Shown here: in pieces, positions 44,012-52,532 of the stretch | Layout of the letters: each line of letters opens with the position of its first letter | Numbering within the stretch: position 1 is the first letter of the stretch | Assembly (NCBI GenBank): GCA_016794505.1 | Contig: JAEUJZ010000020.1 | Span: 124,001-188,000 of the forward strand | Direction: 5' to 3' | DNA from: Myxococcales bacterium | GTDB lineage: Bacteria > Myxococcota_A > Polyangia > Palsa-1104 > JAEUJZ01 | DNA: 64,000 nucleotides | Notes under the pieces: model-generated | What the model was told of the DNA's origin: nothing | What the model saw: only the letters and a program-made list of their open reading frames with translations | Database searches by the model: none | Program-made: the position numbers and the translations under genes

Positions 44012-45424
44012 TCATCGTTTGGGTTCATCGCTTGGGGTCAGGGGAGACGGGGTCAAGGAAAGTGCTGCTTGGCTTTGCATCAGCACGCGCTCGACTTGGG
44101 TGCGCACTTCGGACAGACGCTTGGCGTGCGTTGCTTCAAAGCGCAGGACCAGCGCGGCTTGCGTGTTGCTGGCGCGCAGAAGCGCCCAGGCATCAGGCCA
44201 GTGAATGCGGATGCCGTCTAGCTCGCTGATCTCGACCCCCGGCGTGCGACGCAGCATGGCTGCGGCGTGCTGTACCAGCGCTTCTTTGGCTGCATCCGCG
44301 ACGGGAATGCGGATCTCGGGCGTGCGATGCAGGCGCGGCAAGGTATCGACCTGCGCAGCCAAGGCCTGTGGCCGTGGATCGTCGGACAATAACTCGATCA
44401 GACGCGCTGCCGCATAGATCGCATCGTCATACCCCAGATAGCGGTGCGCAAAGAACAAGTGCCCGGACATCTCTCCGGCGAGAGCGGCGCCGATCTCTTG
44501 CATCTTGGTGCGTAGCTCGCTGTGCCCGACGCGCCACATGAGGACCTGGCCTCCGGCTGCGGTGAGCTCGTCGTGAACGGCTTGGCTGCACTTGACCTCG
44601 CAGACAAAGCGGGCGCCGGGTTCGTGCTGCAAGATGGCGCGGCCAAGCAGGATCAAGAGCTCGTCGCCCCACAAGATTCGCCCGCGACTGTCGACGACCA
44701 CTAGGCGATCAGCATCGCCGTCAAAGGCCAGGCCTAGCTCGGCATCGGTGCGCGCCACTTCGGCCTTTAGCGCCGCCAAGTGCTCGGGCACCGTCGGATC
44801 GGGCGGATGATGCGGAAAGCGGCCATCCATCTCGCAGTAAAGCGGCGTCACATCGAAGCCCAAAGACCGCAGCAGGGCCACCGCGACCGCTCCCCCTGTG
44901 CCGTTGCCTCCGTCGATGACGATGCGAAAGCGCCGCGGCCCCAAGCACAGGCGCTGCCGCACGAAATCAAGATATGGCGCGACGATGTCGACTGCTTGGT
45001 GCTGCCCGATGCCGCAGACAAAGTCGCGGGCGACGATCTGATCGTGCAGCGCAGCCAGGGCCTCGCCGTGCAAGCTGGCACCCGCGAGCAGGATCTTAAA
45101 GCCGTTGTCGCTTGCCGGATTGTGGCTGCCCGTGATCTCAACACCCGAGCCACAGCCCAGATGATGCGTCGCAAAGTAAAGAAGCGGTGACGCCACGATG
45201 CCGACGTCGAGAACGCGCACGCCCGTCGACAGCAGCCCAGAAAGCAGCGCCTGATGCAGGCGAGGCGAATGCACGCGACAGTCGCGCCCCAGGGCCAAGA
45301 CGCCCTCGCTCCGCCGCCGCACCTGTGTTCCCAGCGCCCGTCCAAGATCGACGACAAAGTCATCGGTCAGATCGCGATCGGCGACGCCGCGGATGTCATA
45401 GGCGCGAAAGACCGAGCGGTTCAT
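44012..45424 (-). CDS. manB: Phosphomannomutase / phosphoglucomutase
   Basis: 470 residues from the ATG at 45424; the frame continues to 45490 but would then overlap manC. All four mutase motifs are present: ITGSHNPASDNGFK with the phospho-serine, AFDGDADR for the metal, GEMSGH for the sugar and RASNTQ for the phosphate. It converts mannose-6-phosphate to mannose-1-phosphate (and often the glucose pair). It starts 16 bases after the GDP-mannose pyrophosphorylase gene, so the two together make GDP-mannose for polysaccharide or glycolipid synthesis. ManB/AlgC naming is by family. Confidence 0.94.
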   Translation of the reverse strand: MNRSVFRAYDIRGVADRDLTDDFVVDLGRALGTQVRRRSEGVLALGRDCRVHSPRLHQALLSGLLSTGVRVLDVGIVASPLLYFATHHLGCGSGVEITGSHNPASDNGFKILLAGASLHGEALAALHDQIVARDFVCGIGQHQAVDIVAPYLDFVRQRLCLGPRRFRIVIDGGNGTGGAVAVALLRSLGFDVTPLYCEMDGRFPHHPPDPTVPEHLAALKAEVARTDAELGLAFDGDADRLVVVDSRGRILWGDELLILLGRAILQHEPGARFVCEVKCSQAVHDELTAAGGQVLMWRVGHSELRTKMQEIGAALAGEMSGHLFFAHRYLGYDDAIYAAARLIELLSDDPRPQALAAQVDTLPRLHRTPEIRIPVADAAKEALVQHAAAMLRRTPGVEISELDGIRIHWPDAWALLRASNTQAALVLRFEATHAKRLSEVRTQVERVLMQSQAALSLTPSPLTPSDEPKR

Positions 45425-45440
45425 CGCGGAAGCCCCACGC

Positions 45441-46637
45441 TTAAAGCAGCCGAGACAGCCCGGACGGGCCCGGCTGACTGAGTCGTGCAACGACCTCGCG
45501 CACGTCTTGAGCCCGCTCGCGCGGCAAGATCAGCACGGCATCGGGCGTGACCGCGATCACCAGATCGTCGACGCCCAGCGCCGCCACCAGCTGCTGGCCG
45601 CTTTGACAGACGATGTTGCGACGGGCCTGCACGAACAAGGGAGGATGCGGCACCTCAGGGCTAAGCAGCGCGTGATTGCCGCTGGCATCGCCTTCGGTCA
45701 GCGCATCCATGGCATCGAACGAGCCGACATCGTTCCAGCCAAAGTCACCGGACAGCACGCGGATGGCGCGCTCGCTGCCGACGCTGCACTCGCCGAGCTT
45801 TTCCATCACCGCATAGTCGATCGAGATCGCCGGGGCTTCGGGATAGCGCGCCGCGGTGCGGCTGGGATGCGCGGCGATATCGTCGAGGATCGCGGCCAGC
45901 GCCGGCAGGTTGGTGCGCAACTCGGTCAAGATGCGGCGCACCGGGAAAAAGAACATGCCCGAGTTCCACAGATAGTTGCCGGCGGCCAGATACGTCGCGG
46001 CGCGCTCGGCGCTGGGCTTTTCGACGAAGGCCAGCACGCGATGCGGAGTGCGGCCCGTCGTGCTGAGCATGGCTGGGCTCTCGCGCGTTGTGCCCTCGCC
46101 ATCCGCATCCAGCGCGCCGACTTCGATATAGCCATAGCCGGTCTCGGGTCGGCTGGGATGGATGCCCAGCGTGACGATATGCCCCTGCGCCGCGATGGAA
46201 AGCGCCGCGCTCAGACGATCGGCAAAGGCGTCTTCGTCCTTGACGTAGTGGTCAGCGGGCAGCACCGCCATCACGGCATCGGCGTCCCGCGCCGCGACGG
46301 TCTGTGCCGCCAGACCAATGCATGGCGCCGTGTTGCGGCCGATCGGCTCGACCAAGATGTTGTCGATCGGCAGCGCGGGCAGACAGCGCCGGACTTCCGG
46401 CACCTGCTCGGCGGTGGTGACTACCAGGGTATGCGCGGCATCGGCGACGCGCAGGGTGCGGCGCAGCGTGGCCCCGATCAGCGTCTCGCCCCCCGGCAGG
46501 ATCGGCAGGAACTGCTTGGGTCGACCCCGTCGACTGTGCGGCCACAGGCGGGTGCCCCCACCGCCGGCCATGATCACCACAAAGCAGCGCGGGGGCAGCC
46601 ATCCTTCGTCGCTGCGCTCTTGGCTCGATCGCGACAT
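45441..46637 (-). CDS. manC: Mannose-1-phosphate guanylyltransferase
   Basis: 398 residues from the ATG at 46637, preceded by GGGGA; an in-frame TTG at 46652 is less likely. The nucleotidyltransferase motif IMAGGGGTRLWPHSRRGRPKQF, VLPADHYV, FVEKPS and YLWNSGMFFF are typical of ManC/AlgA; the protein lacks the C-terminal isomerase half of bifunctional AlgA. It makes GDP-mannose from mannose-1-phosphate and GTP and is paired with manB downstream. A strong hairpin lies in its leader. Confidence 0.95.
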   Translation of the reverse strand: MSRSSQERSDEGWLPPRCFVVIMAGGGGTRLWPHSRRGRPKQFLPILPGGETLIGATLRRTLRVADAAHTLVVTTAEQVPEVRRCLPALPIDNILVEPIGRNTAPCIGLAAQTVAARDADAVMAVLPADHYVKDEDAFADRLSAALSIAAQGHIVTLGIHPSRPETGYGYIEVGALDADGEGTTRESPAMLSTTGRTPHRVLAFVEKPSAERAATYLAAGNYLWNSGMFFFPVRRILTELRTNLPALAAILDDIAAHPSRTAARYPEAPAISIDYAVMEKLGECSVGSERAIRVLSGDFGWNDVGSFDAMDALTEGDASGNHALLSPEVPHPPLFVQARRNIVCQSGQQLVAALGVDDLVIAVTPDAVLILPRERAQDVREVVARLSQPGPSGLSRLL

Positions 46638-46658
46638 GTTTATTCCCCACAAACGGCA

Positions 46659-46688
46659 CCGCCCGACAAGCCACAGCTTGCCGGGCGG
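46659..46688 (-). terminator. Strong hairpin between the lipoprotein gene and manC
   Basis: Arms 46659-46671 and 46676-46688 pair over 13 positions with one mismatch (7 plus 5 GC-rich pairs) around a CACA loop. It follows the end of the lipoprotein gene by 54 bases and precedes the manC ATG by 21, all on the minus strand. The bases after it on that strand are only weakly T-rich, so it may terminate the lipoprotein transcript or attenuate manC. Confidence 0.5.
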
Positions 46689-46742
46689 GCGATCTTCAGA
46701 CGGGACTCGGTGAAGAGCCCCGATCCAGGTTCCACGTGAGGC

Positions 46743-47780
46743 TTAGAACTTCGCCTTGATCATCGAGAAGCCCAGGCCGACCGACATGCCGTTCTTGTTC
46801 TTGTTTTCCTTCGACGGCGCCCAGCGATCGGTGCTGTCGAACGCTTCGATGTCCGAGCTAAGCACGTTGCCGACGGGCGAGATCTTGATCTCGGCATCGA
46901 GGATCTCGCAGGTCATCGGGTTGGTCTTGCAGCACTTTTCGGGCGTGTTCATGCACTTGTTCTTCGAGACTTCGTTCATCTGGTTCTCGAAGAGGTTGAC
47001 GATCGTCTTGGCGGTCGATCCCATCGGCTCCTTGTTCACCAGGCCCGAGACCAGCTTGGCGACCAGCGGGACGATCTTGCCGTCGATGTCCTTCTGCGAG
47101 ATCACGCCGTGAAGCTGACCGTCCTTGATGACAGGCTGGTTCTTGTCCATGGCCAGCGTGCCTTCGATGTGGACGCCGCGCAGGGCCAAAGGCAGCGTCG
47201 CGCCCATGGCCAAGGGCAGCGAGATCTCGATGCGCTGCTCGTCTTCAGCCGACTGATCGGCCGACGGCGTGGTGTTGAGCTTGCCGGCTTCGATCTTGCC
47301 GTACAGCTTGACGCCTTGGACCTTGCCGACCTTGAACAGATCCGAGCCATCGAACACGGGTGCCTTGCCACCCATGCCCGGCGGATCGGCCAAGCTCAGC
47401 GTCACGCCCACGCAGCCCGCCGTCATCAGATCGGCGGTCTTAACCTCGCTGAGGATGACGGCATCGCCATCGGTCACGGCCTTGCTGACCGACTCTTGCA
47501 GGTTCAGGCCAGCGACGGTGACAGCCTGAATCAGCGTCTTTAGCTGGTTCTCGGTCTTGCCGTCTTTGTTGAAGTCGTATGCGTACGTCTTGCTGCCGGC
47601 GCTCTGAGGAAGGAACAGGTTGTTGGTGGCATACTGGCTGGCCGTGCCGGTGACTTTGTCGGCCGTGCATTTCTCTTCCATCATCATGCCGCCGTCGCCG
47701 CCACAGCCGGCGCTCGCCGCCGCCAGCAGGAAGCCACACGTCGCGCTGAGCAGAAGACCCTGAACTGTCATGAGCCGCAT
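46743..47780 (-). CDS. Putative lipoprotein, unknown function
   Basis: 345 residues from the ATG at 47780, chosen because GAGGTAAGG precedes it and because it begins the signal sequence. The signal ends in ASAGC, followed by a Gly/Met-rich linker. The mature part is beta-rich; a DFNKDGKTENQ loop looks calcium-binding, and four cysteines fall in KCMNTPEKCCKTNPMTCE. Similar lipoproteins are frequent in Myxococcota, but I recognise no family. It precedes manC and manB on the same strand, separated from them by a hairpin. Confidence 0.8.
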   Translation of the reverse strand: MRLMTVQGLLLSATCGFLLAAASAGCGGDGGMMMEEKCTADKVTGTASQYATNNLFLPQSAGSKTYAYDFNKDGKTENQLKTLIQAVTVAGLNLQESVSKAVTDGDAVILSEVKTADLMTAGCVGVTLSLADPPGMGGKAPVFDGSDLFKVGKVQGVKLYGKIEAGKLNTTPSADQSAEDEQRIEISLPLAMGATLPLALRGVHIEGTLAMDKNQPVIKDGQLHGVISQKDIDGKIVPLVAKLVSGLVNKEPMGSTAKTIVNLFENQMNEVSKNKCMNTPEKCCKTNPMTCEILDAEIKISPVGNVLSSDIEAFDSTDRWAPSKENKNKNGMSVGLGFSMIKAKF

Positions 47781-48040
47781 TGCCTTACCTCGTCTATGCA
47801 ATAGGGTTGAGAGCTACCGTTTCGTGAACCGACCAACGTGACCGTCTGTCCTTCGCTGGGGGCCACAGCGTATTCCGCGACGCGGCCCGCAGACGTCAGC
47901 ACAGGTCGGCGTTCATATCGCGCATCCCTTGCGTGGTGCAAGCGCGATGTGTGGAAAGGGCGGCCCTCCTAGGCGCCCGCTCCCTGCACTCTCGTCCTCT
48001 CGCTGGCGGCCATGTCGCAGGCTCGCACGGGGTCGTGGCG

Positions 48041-48292
48041 ATGACTCCGCGTGCCCTAAAAGGCGACCAGGGGGTCTTGTCCATGACTCCGCGTGCCCTA
48101 AAAGGCGACCAGGGGGTCTTGTCCATGACTCCGCGTGCCCTAAAAGGCGACCAGGGGGTCTTGTCCATGACTCCGCGTGCCCTAAAAGGCGACCTCGGGG
48201 TCTTGTCCATGACTCCGCGTGCCCTAAAAGGCGACCTCGGGGTCTTGTCCATGACTCCGCGTGCCCTAAAAGGCGACCTCGGGGTCTTTCGG
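48041..48292. repeat. 42-bp tandem repeat, six units, in a 640-bp gene-free region
   Basis: Units begin at 48041, 48083, 48125, 48167, 48209 and 48251, each starting ATGACTCCGCGTGCCCTAAA. The first three contain GACCAGGGGGTC and the last three GACCTCGGGGTC; apart from this and the end of the last unit they are identical. A decayed partial copy precedes the block (GGGGTCGTGGCG at about 48030). There are no spacers, so it is not a CRISPR array. Each unit can form a small hairpin (GACC/GGTC). The unit is 14 codons long, so several frames stay open, but no convincing gene uses them. The rest of 47781-48420 holds nothing recognisable except the promoter space for the DUF4388 gene. Confidence 0.95.
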
Positions 48293-48420
48293 AAATCGCA
48301 GCCTGCCTGCTGGGTGACGTTGCCTGGTTTCCCGTCGAGAAATCTGGGCGCGGACGGCGGCGGACGTTGCGTTGACTTCGGGCGACGCATCCCACTATGC
48401 TGATTTGGGGTTTTTCCGTC

Positions 48421-49593
48421 ATGGCTGATGCGTCCAACTCTCAGTACCGCTGGTCCGGTTCGTTGCAGGCCACCAACATCCGCGCGCTCTATGAGCGCTG
48501 CCAGCGGGTGCGGCTGACCGGGCTTATGAAGCTCAAGCAAGGCGATCAGGTGCTTGAGATGATGTGGATCGGTGGTGAGCCCATCGAAGGCGAAGCCGAG
48601 CAGGGCACGCGCTCGCTGCCGCTTTGGAGCAACGGCGAGTTCATCGTCGAGCAGCGCATCCCCGACTTCCGCGGTCAGCTCACGGGGAGCATCGAGACCA
48701 GCGGCTCGCTGCGCATCGGCTTGGTGCAGGCGATCTATAAGCTGTGCGCCGATAACGTGCTGTCCGCCGACGTCGATCTGGTGCGCGGCAATGGCGAGGC
48801 GGCGCAGGTGCGCTTCTCGCTGGGCAAGGCCGAGAGCGCGACGATCAACAAGCAGACCGAGAGCGCGCTGACCGCCTTGTCGAAGCTATCGGGCTGGACC
48901 GACGGCACCTATCGCGTGGTGCTGCGGCCCGTGTTTACCGAGGGCAGCAGCAGCGAAGCCCCCACAGGCAAGGCCAAGAAGTCAACGGATGACAAGTTTG
49001 ACCTGACCGGCAGCGTCAACATCGACGTATCCAGGGGAGTCGACTGGCCGCCCAAAGGCGATGACAGCCCGGTCGGTTCGCCTGTGCCCATGGATGCGCC
49101 GTCGAGCCCTGGCAACGTGCCGCGGCCGCCGCTGACTCCGCCCAAGTCGGTGTCGACATCGGGGCCGACGCCTGTGCCTGCGACGCCTTCTGGACCGACA
49201 CCCGGCGTGGTTCCGCCGCGCCTTCATTCGACGCTGGTGCAAAACCCTGGTGCGAATGCCGCACCTGGAGCCGGAGCCGGAGCCGGAGCCGCCACTGTGC
49301 CGATGTCGACCGTCACGCGCGACATGCTGGCCAAGCAAGCGCAGGCGCAGGCCGCCCAGCCCGCCCCAGCCGCCCCCGCGAAAAAAGGCGGAGGCAACAA
49401 GCTAGTCGTCGGGATCGCCGTCTTTGTGCTGTTGGCTCTGGCGGCGACGGTGGCGGTGCTGTTTCTGATGCGGGCCAAAGGGGGCCTGACATCGAGTCCG
49501 CCTGTGACGCGTGTGCTCGTCGCTCCGAAGGATGCCTTGGACCCCTGCTGCAAGTCGACGCCATCACCCCTGCAGGCGCGCTGGTCCAGCTAA
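48421..49593 (+). CDS. DUF4388 protein with C-terminal membrane segment
   Basis: 390 residues from the ATG at 48421 (the frame is open from 48397). The first 160 residues form a DUF4388 domain (SGSLQATNIRALYERCQRVRLTGLMKLKQ), a module of unknown function shared by many Deltaproteobacterial signalling proteins and often fused to response regulators. A Pro/Thr/Ala-rich linker with a Gly-Ala run follows, then one membrane segment (about 330-352). The last 30 residues (ending in SPLQARWSS) look unlike the rest, so the end may be altered by a frameshift. A cytosolic sensor anchored to the membrane is the best guess. Confidence 0.83.
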   Translation: MADASNSQYRWSGSLQATNIRALYERCQRVRLTGLMKLKQGDQVLEMMWIGGEPIEGEAEQGTRSLPLWSNGEFIVEQRIPDFRGQLTGSIETSGSLRIGLVQAIYKLCADNVLSADVDLVRGNGEAAQVRFSLGKAESATINKQTESALTALSKLSGWTDGTYRVVLRPVFTEGSSSEAPTGKAKKSTDDKFDLTGSVNIDVSRGVDWPPKGDDSPVGSPVPMDAPSSPGNVPRPPLTPPKSVSTSGPTPVPATPSGPTPGVVPPRLHSTLVQNPGANAAPGAGAGAGAATVPMSTVTRDMLAKQAQAQAAQPAPAAPAKKGGGNKLVVGIAVFVLLALAATVAVLFLMRAKGGLTSSPPVTRVLVAPKDALDPCCKSTPSPLQARWSS

Positions 49594-49791
49594 GAGCCTA
49601 TTGGCTGCCAACCGGCGTTCTCGGGACGAGTCCACGGCGGACTCATCCTGAAAACACGCAGCGGCCCGCCCGCGGCAACGGGTCCATGACGGGGACCTTG
49701 AACCCGTGTCTCCGACGCAAAAGCGCGGGTCTATGCCAGGGGCTTTTGTGCTGCTTGTCATGACCATGGGGCGCACGTAGACTCGCCTGCG

Positions 49792-51801
49792 ATGGTCGGC
49801 CGCACCCTTGGGCACTATCGACTGCTAGAGCAAGTCGGCCAGGGCGGTATGGCCGCCGTATACCGCGCCCGCGATCTGTCGCTGGACCGAGACTGCGCAG
49901 TCAAAGTGCTGCACAGACACCTGCAAAGCGAGCGCGAGTCGCGCCTGCGCTTTCAGCGGGAAGCCCAGGCCGTGGCTCGGCTGCGCCATCCCAACATCCT
50001 TGAAATCTATGCCTATAGCGTCGATGAAGCGGACGAGAGCTTCTTGGTCACCGAGTACATCGATGGGCCGACGCTGCGGGCGCAGATCCTGGCACACCCG
50101 CCACGCTTTCCCGAGATCGCCGCGATGGTCGGCTGCGAGGTGGCGCGGGCCCTTTCCGTGGCGCATCGTCAAGGCGTTGTCCATCGCGACATCAAGCCGG
50201 AAAACATCATGATCCGCGGCGAGCGGGACAGCGATCTGCAGGCACATGGCGAGGCCACGATTGTGCTGTGCGACTTCGGCATCGCCCGCATCGCCGACAA
50301 AGACAACGTGACAACGACCGGCCAGCTCTTGGGCTCGCCTGCGTACATGGCGCCAGAGCACATCAAAGGGCAGCGCGTCGACTCGCGCAGCGATCTGTTT
50401 TCGCTGGGCACTCTGCTCTATGAGCTGATCAGTGGTCAGCTACCCTTTCGCGGACAGAACCCGCATGACACGCTGGTGCGCATCGCCTCGGGCGAGCATC
50501 AGCCGGTGTGCGATCTGGCGCCGCTGTGCAGTCCGACCCTGGGTCGCGTGATCGAGCGGGCGCTAAGCTGCGATCCGGCAGACCGTCCGCCCGAGGCTGA
50601 GCTCCTGCGAAAAGACCTGCTCGCGGCACTCGCCGAGTCCGGCATCCCCGAAGAGGAGATCCGACCGCAGCTTCGCGCCTATTTCCGCGATCCCAAGGCC
50701 TGGGATGCGGCCTTTGCCGAGCGCCTGTGTCGTCGCTTGATCAGCCAAGGCAAGGCCGAGCAGCGCGCAGGCCATACGGCGCTGGCGCTGTCGCTGTGGT
50801 CGCGAGCGCAGCAGATCGATCCCGTGCATCCCGAGAGTCCGACGAACCAAGAGATCCATGTGCTGATCGGATCGGTGAGTCGGCAGCGAAGGCGCCATCG
50901 CTTTCTGCGCGCTGGGGCGGCTCTCGCCTTGGTCGGGGGTCTGTTGGTGCTGGCGGCCGTGCGCAGTGGACCGTGGCTGCGGGCCATGCTGCGCGGTGAC
51001 AGGGCGACGGCTCCGCTTCAGGCTGGCCCCGATCTGACTGCCTCGACCCGCGTACGAGGAACGGGGACATCGTCGCTGTCGACGGGCGCGCTGCCTCTTC
51101 AGGAACCTACCGCCTCTGCGGATCTCTCGCCGTCTGAAGCATCGCTGGATGCGGGGTGGATGGATGCTGCCGCCGATGCGATGCTGCGCAGTCAGCCCGT
51201 GTTGTCCTTGCTGGGCTCACCAGCGGGGGGGGACGCCGTGGGCACGGCCGAGACCGGTGATTCGCCCGCCGCGCCACGCGGCAACGTCGGCTCAGCAGCC
51301 ACCAGCCCGTCGAGCGGCAGTCGCTCGCGCGGTTCCGAGCCAGCCCCCCTGCGCACGGTGCGCCTAGAGCCCTGGCCGAAAGCGGTTCGCGTGACGCACA
51401 ACGGCCGCGTTCTTGGGGTCTATGGCACCGACGTTCGAGCGGTGCAGCTTGCGGGCGGACGCAACGAATTCCTGTTCGAAAACCCCGCTTGTTACAGCGA
51501 GCGCGTGACGCTGCCTCCTGGCTTTTCGCCACCGGAAGTGCGCGTGCGACTGCGCTGGAAACCGGCGCTGCTTCTGGTGCGCATCAGCACGACTGGCGAG
51601 CCGCTTGTCGCCGATGTTGTCGTCGACGGCAAGCTGGTTGGGCGCAGTGGTCAGGTCGTGGCGCTACCGATCGCGGGCGATGAAAGCAGCCGATCGCTCG
51701 ATCTGCAGATCTCGGCTCCAGGACATAAGTCGGCCACGCGCTCGTTGACGGTGCGCGCCAATCAGCTCAGCCAGATCGACGTGCAGTTAAGCGCGCTGTA
51801 A
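49792..51801 (+). CDS. Ser/Thr protein kinase with membrane segment and extracellular beta domain
   Basis: 669 residues. The kinase (about 8-275) is canonical: VGQGGMAAVYRA, K38, HRDIKPEN (131-138), DFG (161-163) and GSPAYMAPEHIKG. A helical segment (about 285-360) leads to a membrane segment (about 378-395, GAALALVGGLLVLAAV). A Ser/Thr/Ala-rich stalk and a PEGA-like beta domain (about 520-669, with VVDGKLVGRSGQVVAL and ISAPGHKSATRSLTV) follow outside the membrane. Signals at the periplasmic part would control the cytosolic kinase. The next gene on the same strand that is certain is the PilZ protein, 243 bases on. Confidence 0.92.
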   Translation: MVGRTLGHYRLLEQVGQGGMAAVYRARDLSLDRDCAVKVLHRHLQSERESRLRFQREAQAVARLRHPNILEIYAYSVDEADESFLVTEYIDGPTLRAQILAHPPRFPEIAAMVGCEVARALSVAHRQGVVHRDIKPENIMIRGERDSDLQAHGEATIVLCDFGIARIADKDNVTTTGQLLGSPAYMAPEHIKGQRVDSRSDLFSLGTLLYELISGQLPFRGQNPHDTLVRIASGEHQPVCDLAPLCSPTLGRVIERALSCDPADRPPEAELLRKDLLAALAESGIPEEEIRPQLRAYFRDPKAWDAAFAERLCRRLISQGKAEQRAGHTALALSLWSRAQQIDPVHPESPTNQEIHVLIGSVSRQRRRHRFLRAGAALALVGGLLVLAAVRSGPWLRAMLRGDRATAPLQAGPDLTASTRVRGTGTSSLSTGALPLQEPTASADLSPSEASLDAGWMDAAADAMLRSQPVLSLLGSPAGGDAVGTAETGDSPAAPRGNVGSAATSPSSGSRSRGSEPAPLRTVRLEPWPKAVRVTHNGRVLGVYGTDVRAVQLAGGRNEFLFENPACYSERVTLPPGFSPPEVRVRLRWKPALLLVRISTTGEPLVADVVVDGKLVGRSGQVVALPIAGDESSRSLDLQISAPGHKSATRSLTVRANQLSQIDVQLSAL

Positions 51802-51822
51802 GCGGATCCGCCGCGCTCGCAT

Positions 51823-52047
51823 GTGGCGCTTGATCTGGCGCCTAGCGCAGGGGCCCCAGACCGGCCTGCGCGCGAGGTTCCCGACGACGCGAAGGAATTT
51901 TTCTTTACCCCTGATCCGGCCCGCTGGTATGTGAGGCAAACGTTGCAGCAAGCCAGTCCGGCGAGCGCCCGATTTCGACGAGAGCTCGACGGTCTATGCG
52001 ACGCTGCACGGTGTGACGAAGCCAGAATGGCAAGGACGGCGGAATGA
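51823..52047 (+). CDS. Possible small protein overlapping the PilZ gene start
   Basis: 74 codons from a GTG at 51823, in the same frame as the upstream kinase after its TAA stop, and ending in an ATGA overlap with the PilZ gene. The overlap is the usual sign of translational coupling, and the frame is free of stops for all 81 codons after the kinase. There is no known domain and no clear ribosome-binding site. It may be a real small gene or chance in GC-rich DNA. Confidence 0.3.
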   Translation: MALDLAPSAGAPDRPAREVPDDAKEFFFTPDPARWYVRQTLQQASPASARFRRELDGLCDAARCDEARMARTAE

Positions 52048-52490
52048 ACAGCAAGATCCCAATGGTGGCCCGCGACCGTCGCAGCAACGAAGATCGCCCC
52101 AGCGGACCTGAGCGCAGAAGCGGCATCGATCGTCGTCAGCACGAGCGCGTCACCGTCAACTGGTCCGTTGACTATCGCGCCAGCGACACGTTTTTGTTCG
52201 CGTACATCTCGGACATTAGCGCCATGGGCATCTTTGTGCGCACGCCCCGCCCCGAGCCACCGGGGACGCGCCTGAACCTACGGTTTAGCCCGCCAGGCGG
52301 ACCGGCGCTGGATTTGGAAGCGCAGGTGATCTGGATCAACCCGCCGCGCGAAGACGGCGAGCAAGGTCGCCAGCCCGGCATGGGCTTGAAGTTCGTCGAT
52401 TTGACACCTGGTCAGCGCGATCAAATCCTTCGTCTAGTCCGCACCTTCGCATACCTCGACGATGAGGTAGAGCGCGTCGGCAATAGCTAG
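52044..52490 (+). CDS. PilZ domain protein (c-di-GMP binding)
   Basis: 148 residues. The c-di-GMP motifs are both present: RQHER as RxxxR (about residues 31-35) and DISAMG as [D/N]xSxxG, placed about 25 residues apart as expected. The sequence resembles the short PilZ paralogues of Myxococcus. They bind cyclic di-GMP and affect motility and polysaccharide output in the cytosol. It precedes the CsgA-like gene by 42 bases on the same strand and may be co-transcribed with it. Confidence 0.92.
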   Translation: MNSKIPMVARDRRSNEDRPSGPERRSGIDRRQHERVTVNWSVDYRASDTFLFAYISDISAMGIFVRTPRPEPPGTRLNLRFSPPGGPALDLEAQVIWINPPREDGEQGRQPGMGLKFVDLTPGQRDQILRLVRTFAYLDDEVERVGNS

Positions 52491-52532
52491 AGCGCTTGCA
52501 TCTCGGATAACGCCTGCCCTACAACCAAAGTG

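Noticed and set aside
48041..48292. CRISPR array
   Set aside because: The repeats follow each other directly with no spacers, and no cas genes are present.
47933..48403. A protein made of MTPRALKGDQGVLS repeats
   Set aside because: The frame is open only because the unit is 42 bp; several frames on both strands stay open equally, there is no ribosome-binding site, and the flanks look non-coding.
49678..49765. tRNA-like segment on the minus strand, with ACGGGTTCAAGGTCCCCGT resembling a T-arm
   Set aside because: The T-loop does not close with the standard pair, no matching acceptor stem or anticodon arm of proper length could be folded, and there is no CCA end. A covariance-model search would settle it.
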